Below are positions 21,787 to 24,473 of a DNA stretch of 24,473 bases, in pieces. The notes beneath the pieces are model-generated. The model did not search any database and was not told the origin of the DNA. It was given only the letters and a program-made list of their open reading frames with translations. Position 1 is the stretch's first letter. Every line of letters starts with the position of its first letter. Where the stretch lies: positions 1 through 24,473 of the forward strand of contig JBBSLC010000027.1 of the NCBI GenBank assembly GCA_038255685.1. The letters are read 5' to 3'. Position numbers and translations under genes: made by a program. Origin of the DNA: CADCSY01 sp038255685. Its GTDB lineage: Bacteria; Actinomycetota; Acidimicrobiia; Acidimicrobiales; CADCSY01.

Positions 21787-23415
21787 TCAGGAGCTGCAGG
21801 AGAGCATCGAGCACCCGACGCGCGTGCGCGCCCACTCCGGTCGGCGAGCGGCGAAGCGCTCCCGGCCTGGCTGCTCGTCGTAGGGGTGGCGGAGGGTGTC
21901 GAGCAGCTCGTGCATCAGCCCGGCGTCGCCTTCGTCGGCAAGATCGATCGCCTCTTGCGCCAGGTAGTTGCGCAGCACGAAGCGGGGGTTCACCGCGTCC
22001 ATCCGATGCCGCCGCTCGTCGTCGGCGATGCCGCCCTCACGAGCTCGCGCCGCCCACGAGCGCAGCCAGGTGACCAGCGCCCCTCGCACCTCGCCTGCGA
22101 CCTCCTCGGGCCGGTACCAGGCGTCGGCGAGGGGCGCGAGCAGGGCAGCGTCGGTGGCGTCGGCTGCGATGGGCACGCATGCGAGGTCTCGGTAGAAGAG
22201 GACCTGGTCGGTCTCGGTCCGCTGGAGGACCTCGAACAGCGCCGACGTCACCTCGTCGTCGCCCTCTCGGTGTAGGCCCCAGCCGAGGCGCTCGGCCATC
22301 ATCGCCCGAAAGCGCTCGTGGTAGCGCTCCCCGTAGCGATCGAGGGCGGCCTGCAGCGGCGCTGCGTCTTCGATCAGCGGGAGGAGGGCGCTGCCCAGCT
22401 GTGCCAGGTTCCAGTGCACGACCTGCGGCTGTGCGCCGTAGCGGTACCGCCTCTGGCCGGCGTCGGTGGTGTTGGGCGTCCACCCGGGGTCGAAGCTCTC
22501 GAGCCAGCCGTAGGGCCCGTAGTCGATGGTGAGCCCGAGGATCGACAGGTTGTCGGTGTTGAGGACCCCGTGGACGAACCCGACGCGCATCCAGTCGACG
22601 ACGAGGGAGGCCGACCGGTCGCACACCTCGTCGAACCAGGCAGCCAGCCGGTCCTCGAAGATCTCGTGCTGCTCGAGCAGGTGGGGGAAGTCGCGCTCGA
22701 TGGTGAACGACACGAGCTGGCGCAGGAGCGCCTCGTCTTCGCGCGAGGCAGGCAGCTGGAACGTGCCGAAGCGGATGAACGACGGCGCCACCCGGCACAC
22801 CACCGCTCCTCGCTCGGGAGCGGGGTTGCCGTCGTAGAGCACGTCTCGCACCACCTCGTCGCCGGTGAGGACGAGGGAGAGCGCACGGGTGGTGGGGATG
22901 CCGAGGTGGTGCATGGCCTCGCTGCACAGGAGCTCCCGGACCGACGAGCGCAGCACGGCCCGCCCGTCCGCACCTCGGGAGTACGGCGTGGGGCCGGCGC
23001 CCTTGAGCTGGAGCGTCTGGTGACCCCCGAGCCTGTCGACGACCTCGCCAAGCGCGATGGCCCTGCCGTCGCCGAGCTGGCCTGCCCAGCTCCCGAACTG
23101 GTGCCCGCCGTAGGCCATGGCGAACGGATCGGCGCCCTCGGGGACGCGGTTGCCGCCGAAGACGTCGGCGAAGTCGTCGCTCGCACAAAGGGTCGGGTCG
23201 AGCCCGAGCAGGTCCGCCACCTCCGGGACCCAGGCGAGCGTCCTCGGCCCGGCGACCGGCTTCGGTGCCACCCGGCTGAACGCCGCACCGTGGACCTGGC
23301 GCCGGTGGTTCGACGGGTCGGGGTCAGCCGGGAGCTCCTGGGTGAACCTGTTCTCGAACGCCAGCGAGTCGAGGTCGGCGATCGCCGGCGCCGTGCTGGT
23401 GGGGGTCACGGGCAT
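21787..23415 (-). CDS. selO: SelO (YdiU) family protein adenylyltransferase
   Basis: The 542-residue protein belongs to the SelO pseudokinase family, whose members transfer AMP from ATP to Ser, Thr or Tyr of target proteins and have been linked to redox stress. Visible are FAMAYGGHQFGSWAGQLGDGRA (98-119), the nucleotide Lys138 in LQLKGAG, the Glu region SSVRELLCSEAM, NTDN (286-289) and DYG (298-300, the DFG equivalent). The 10-residue spacing between D288 and D298 matches the metal-binding pair of characterised SelO. It ends in SCSS, where animal homologues carry selenocysteine, so this is a cysteine form. The ATG at 23415 is preferred because a promoter lies directly upstream and ENRFTQELP near residue 21 is a usual SelO beginning. 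The frame stays open much further upstream, but that part is unlike SelO. Confidence 0.95.
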   Translation of the reverse strand: MPVTPTSTAPAIADLDSLAFENRFTQELPADPDPSNHRRQVHGAAFSRVAPKPVAGPRTLAWVPEVADLLGLDPTLCASDDFADVFGGNRVPEGADPFAMAYGGHQFGSWAGQLGDGRAIALGEVVDRLGGHQTLQLKGAGPTPYSRGADGRAVLRSSVRELLCSEAMHHLGIPTTRALSLVLTGDEVVRDVLYDGNPAPERGAVVCRVAPSFIRFGTFQLPASREDEALLRQLVSFTIERDFPHLLEQHEIFEDRLAAWFDEVCDRSASLVVDWMRVGFVHGVLNTDNLSILGLTIDYGPYGWLESFDPGWTPNTTDAGQRRYRYGAQPQVVHWNLAQLGSALLPLIEDAAPLQAALDRYGERYHERFRAMMAERLGWGLHREGDDEVTSALFEVLQRTETDQVLFYRDLACVPIAADATDAALLAPLADAWYRPEEVAGEVRGALVTWLRSWAARAREGGIADDERRHRMDAVNPRFVLRNYLAQEAIDLADEGDAGLMHELLDTLRHPYDEQPGRERFAARRPEWARTRVGCSMLSCSS

Positions 23416-23422
23416 GCCGGCG

Positions 23423-23451
23423 ACGGTACCCACCGACCGCAGCGATGTCGC
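23423..23451 (-). promoter_or_regulatory. Candidate promoter of selO
   Basis: On the minus strand GCGACA (four of six matches to TTGACA) and TACCGT are 17 bp apart. The -10 box ends seven bases before the selO ATG and no Shine-Dalgarno is present, which points to a leaderless mRNA. Confidence 0.5.
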
Positions 23452-23585
23452 GTCCGGCATGCCTCGAGGGTCGGGCGCGCCGTCGTGGCGACGTGGTGAC
23501 GTCGTGGCCGGGGGGACCGTCAGCGCTCCCGGGGACGCACACGGGTCGGCACCTGGCCGTTGCGGCAGTCGAAGGGCGCGGAGGT

Positions 23586-23605
23586 GTGGCCGCTCGTGCG
23601 GCCGT
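23586..23605 (-). terminator. Hairpin downstream of the HNH endonuclease gene
   Basis: GGCCGC and GCGGCC pair perfectly around a four-base loop, extended by two G·T pairs, 44 bases after the HNH stop codon. There is no U-tract, as is common for actinobacterial terminators. The rest of the 233-bp gap to selO holds only the selO promoter that I can recognise. Confidence 0.4.
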
Positions 23606-23648
23606 TCCGGGTGTTGCTGGGTCCTGCCGTTGCCCTGCTCCACCTCCG

Positions 23649-24473
23649 TCAGCAGCGGGGTGGAGGTCTCGTGGACTCGATGATCCCGTCTGGGCTGGTG
23701 ACCTCGACGGTGGCGTCGGGGAGGAGCTTGATCTGCCAGCCTCGCTTGTGGACCCGTGTGTGGTGCCTGCGGCACAACAGCACCAGGTTGTCGAGGCGGG
23801 TCGGGCCGCCGTCTTCCCAGTGCCACACGTGGTGCCCATCGCACCAGGACGAGGGCCGGTCGCACCCGGGCCACCGGCAGTGCTCGTCACGGATCACCAG
23901 GGTGTTGAACAACGGGGCGGGGATCGTCTGTGTTCGCGTCCCGTAGTCGAGGATCGTGGAGCGGCCTCGGGTGACGACCCGGTGCACCCCACAGTCGCAC
24001 AGGAGGCGCTTGATCGTGTCGGTCGACAGGGCGAAGCCGTCTGCGGTCCACGCAGCTCCCGGGTCGCCTGCTGCTCGCTTGTCGAGGTCGACCATGGCGT
24101 TGACGTGGGGCCGGTGCCTGCGGCCGGTCTTGCTGGTCTGGTGGTCGAGGAAGAACTTGCAGATGTCGGCCAGCGCGTCCGCTCGCCGTTCCCCCGGCGT
24201 GCGCGCCGGTTCCCCGTTGGCGTCCCTGGTGGTGGCGAGTCGTAGGGCGGTGGCGACCAGGTCGGCGAGCTCGGCGTCGAAGGACCCTGACAGCTCACCG
24301 CGCCCGCCGAGGGTCTTGGAGAGGTGAACCCGGTTGGGGCGCTCTGCCTTCTCGGGCTTGTCGAGGAGCGCGTCGGCCCGCTCCGCCCACAGCCGCATCA
24401 CCGCCCCGACGTGGTGGACCGGTAGCGGGGTCAGCTGGGGCACGACCGATGCCTCGTGTTCGGCCCACAGGTC
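23649..24473 (-). CDS. DUF222/HNH endonuclease family protein (5' end cut by window edge)
   Basis: The frame is open to the right edge, so the N-terminal part is outside the window and the visible 274 residues are the C-terminal part. They contain the end of a DUF222-like helical region, typical of the actinobacterial 13E12/REP13E12 family, and a C-terminal HNH nuclease domain. The HNH core shows CRWPGCDRP, then CDGHHVWHWEDGGPT, an Asn in RLDNLVLLC, and CRRHHTRVH, so the zinc cysteines and the HNH histidines and asparagine are present. Such genes are multicopy in actinobacteria and often mark mobile or variable regions, but their targets are unknown. A GTG at 24443 could be an internal start but gives a protein missing part of DUF222. 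No terminal repeats are visible here. Confidence 0.88.
   Translation of the reverse strand, partial: DLWAEHEASVVPQLTPLPVHHVGAVMRLWAERADALLDKPEKAERPNRVHLSKTLGGRGELSGSFDAELADLVATALRLATTRDANGEPARTPGERRADALADICKFFLDHQTSKTGRRHRPHVNAMVDLDKRAAGDPGAAWTADGFALSTDTIKRLLCDCGVHRVVTRGRSTILDYGTRTQTIPAPLFNTLVIRDEHCRWPGCDRPSSWCDGHHVWHWEDGGPTRLDNLVLLCRRHHTRVHKRGWQIKLLPDATVEVTSPDGIIESTRPPPRC

Noticed and set aside
23416..23874. Upstream extension of selO
   Set aside because: The extra residues overlap the HNH gene and are not SelO-like. A promoter sits just before ATG 23415.
23649..24473. HNH/DUF222 gene as part of an insertion element or intein
   Set aside because: No terminal inverted repeats, target duplication or intein splice motifs are visible within the window.

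Overview
This GC-rich window looks chromosomal and comes from a high-GC Gram-positive bacterium (Actinomycetota). The gene order tRNA-Gly/tRNA-Pro | tig-clpP-clpX ... folC-ndk-mreBCD-mrdA-rodA-rng-rplU-rpmA resembles that of Streptomyces and related actinobacteria. A single clpP and the absence of valS and obg at their usual places suggest a deep lineage such as Acidimicrobiia. That placement is inferred from the sequence alone.

Layout. (1) 1-5569 is a cyclic-di-GMP signalling island. A FIST sensor gene and a GAF-GGDEF-EAL gene (cut by the left edge) form a minus-strand operon, divergent from a large GAF-PAS-PAS-PAS-GGDEF-EAL gene. (2) 5549-6285, minus strand: a probable LADTG sortase substrate lies just downstream of tRNA-Gly(TCC) and tRNA-Pro(TGG). 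(3) 6365-9738: trigger factor, ClpP and ClpX. (4) 9842-10591: an unrecognised protein built mostly of 11-residue repeats that pair into proline-punctuated 22-mers. (5) 10654-12510: folC and ndk. (6) 12621-18079: the rod-elongation operon mreB-mreC-mreD-mrdA-rodA, with overlapping or closely spaced genes. (7) 18080-18456: a long leader with hairpins and direct repeats before rng. (8) 18457-21742: rng, a convergent SDR gene, then rplU-rpmA. (9) 21787-24473, minus strand: selO and the 3' part of a DUF222/HNH endonuclease gene cut by the right edge.

The central part joins protein folding and turnover (tig, clpP, clpX), folate and nucleotide metabolism (folC, ndk), lateral wall growth (mre, mrdA, rodA) and RNA processing/ribosome supply (rng, rplU, rpmA). 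Several start codons (tig, ndk, rplU, selO) lie 7-9 nt after a TANNNT -10 box with no Shine-Dalgarno, which suggests leaderless transcripts. The items most worth a second look are the 11/22-residue repeat protein, the rng leader with three competing copies of one pairing element, the FIST/GGDEF-EAL operon, and the LADTG protein downstream of the tRNAs.
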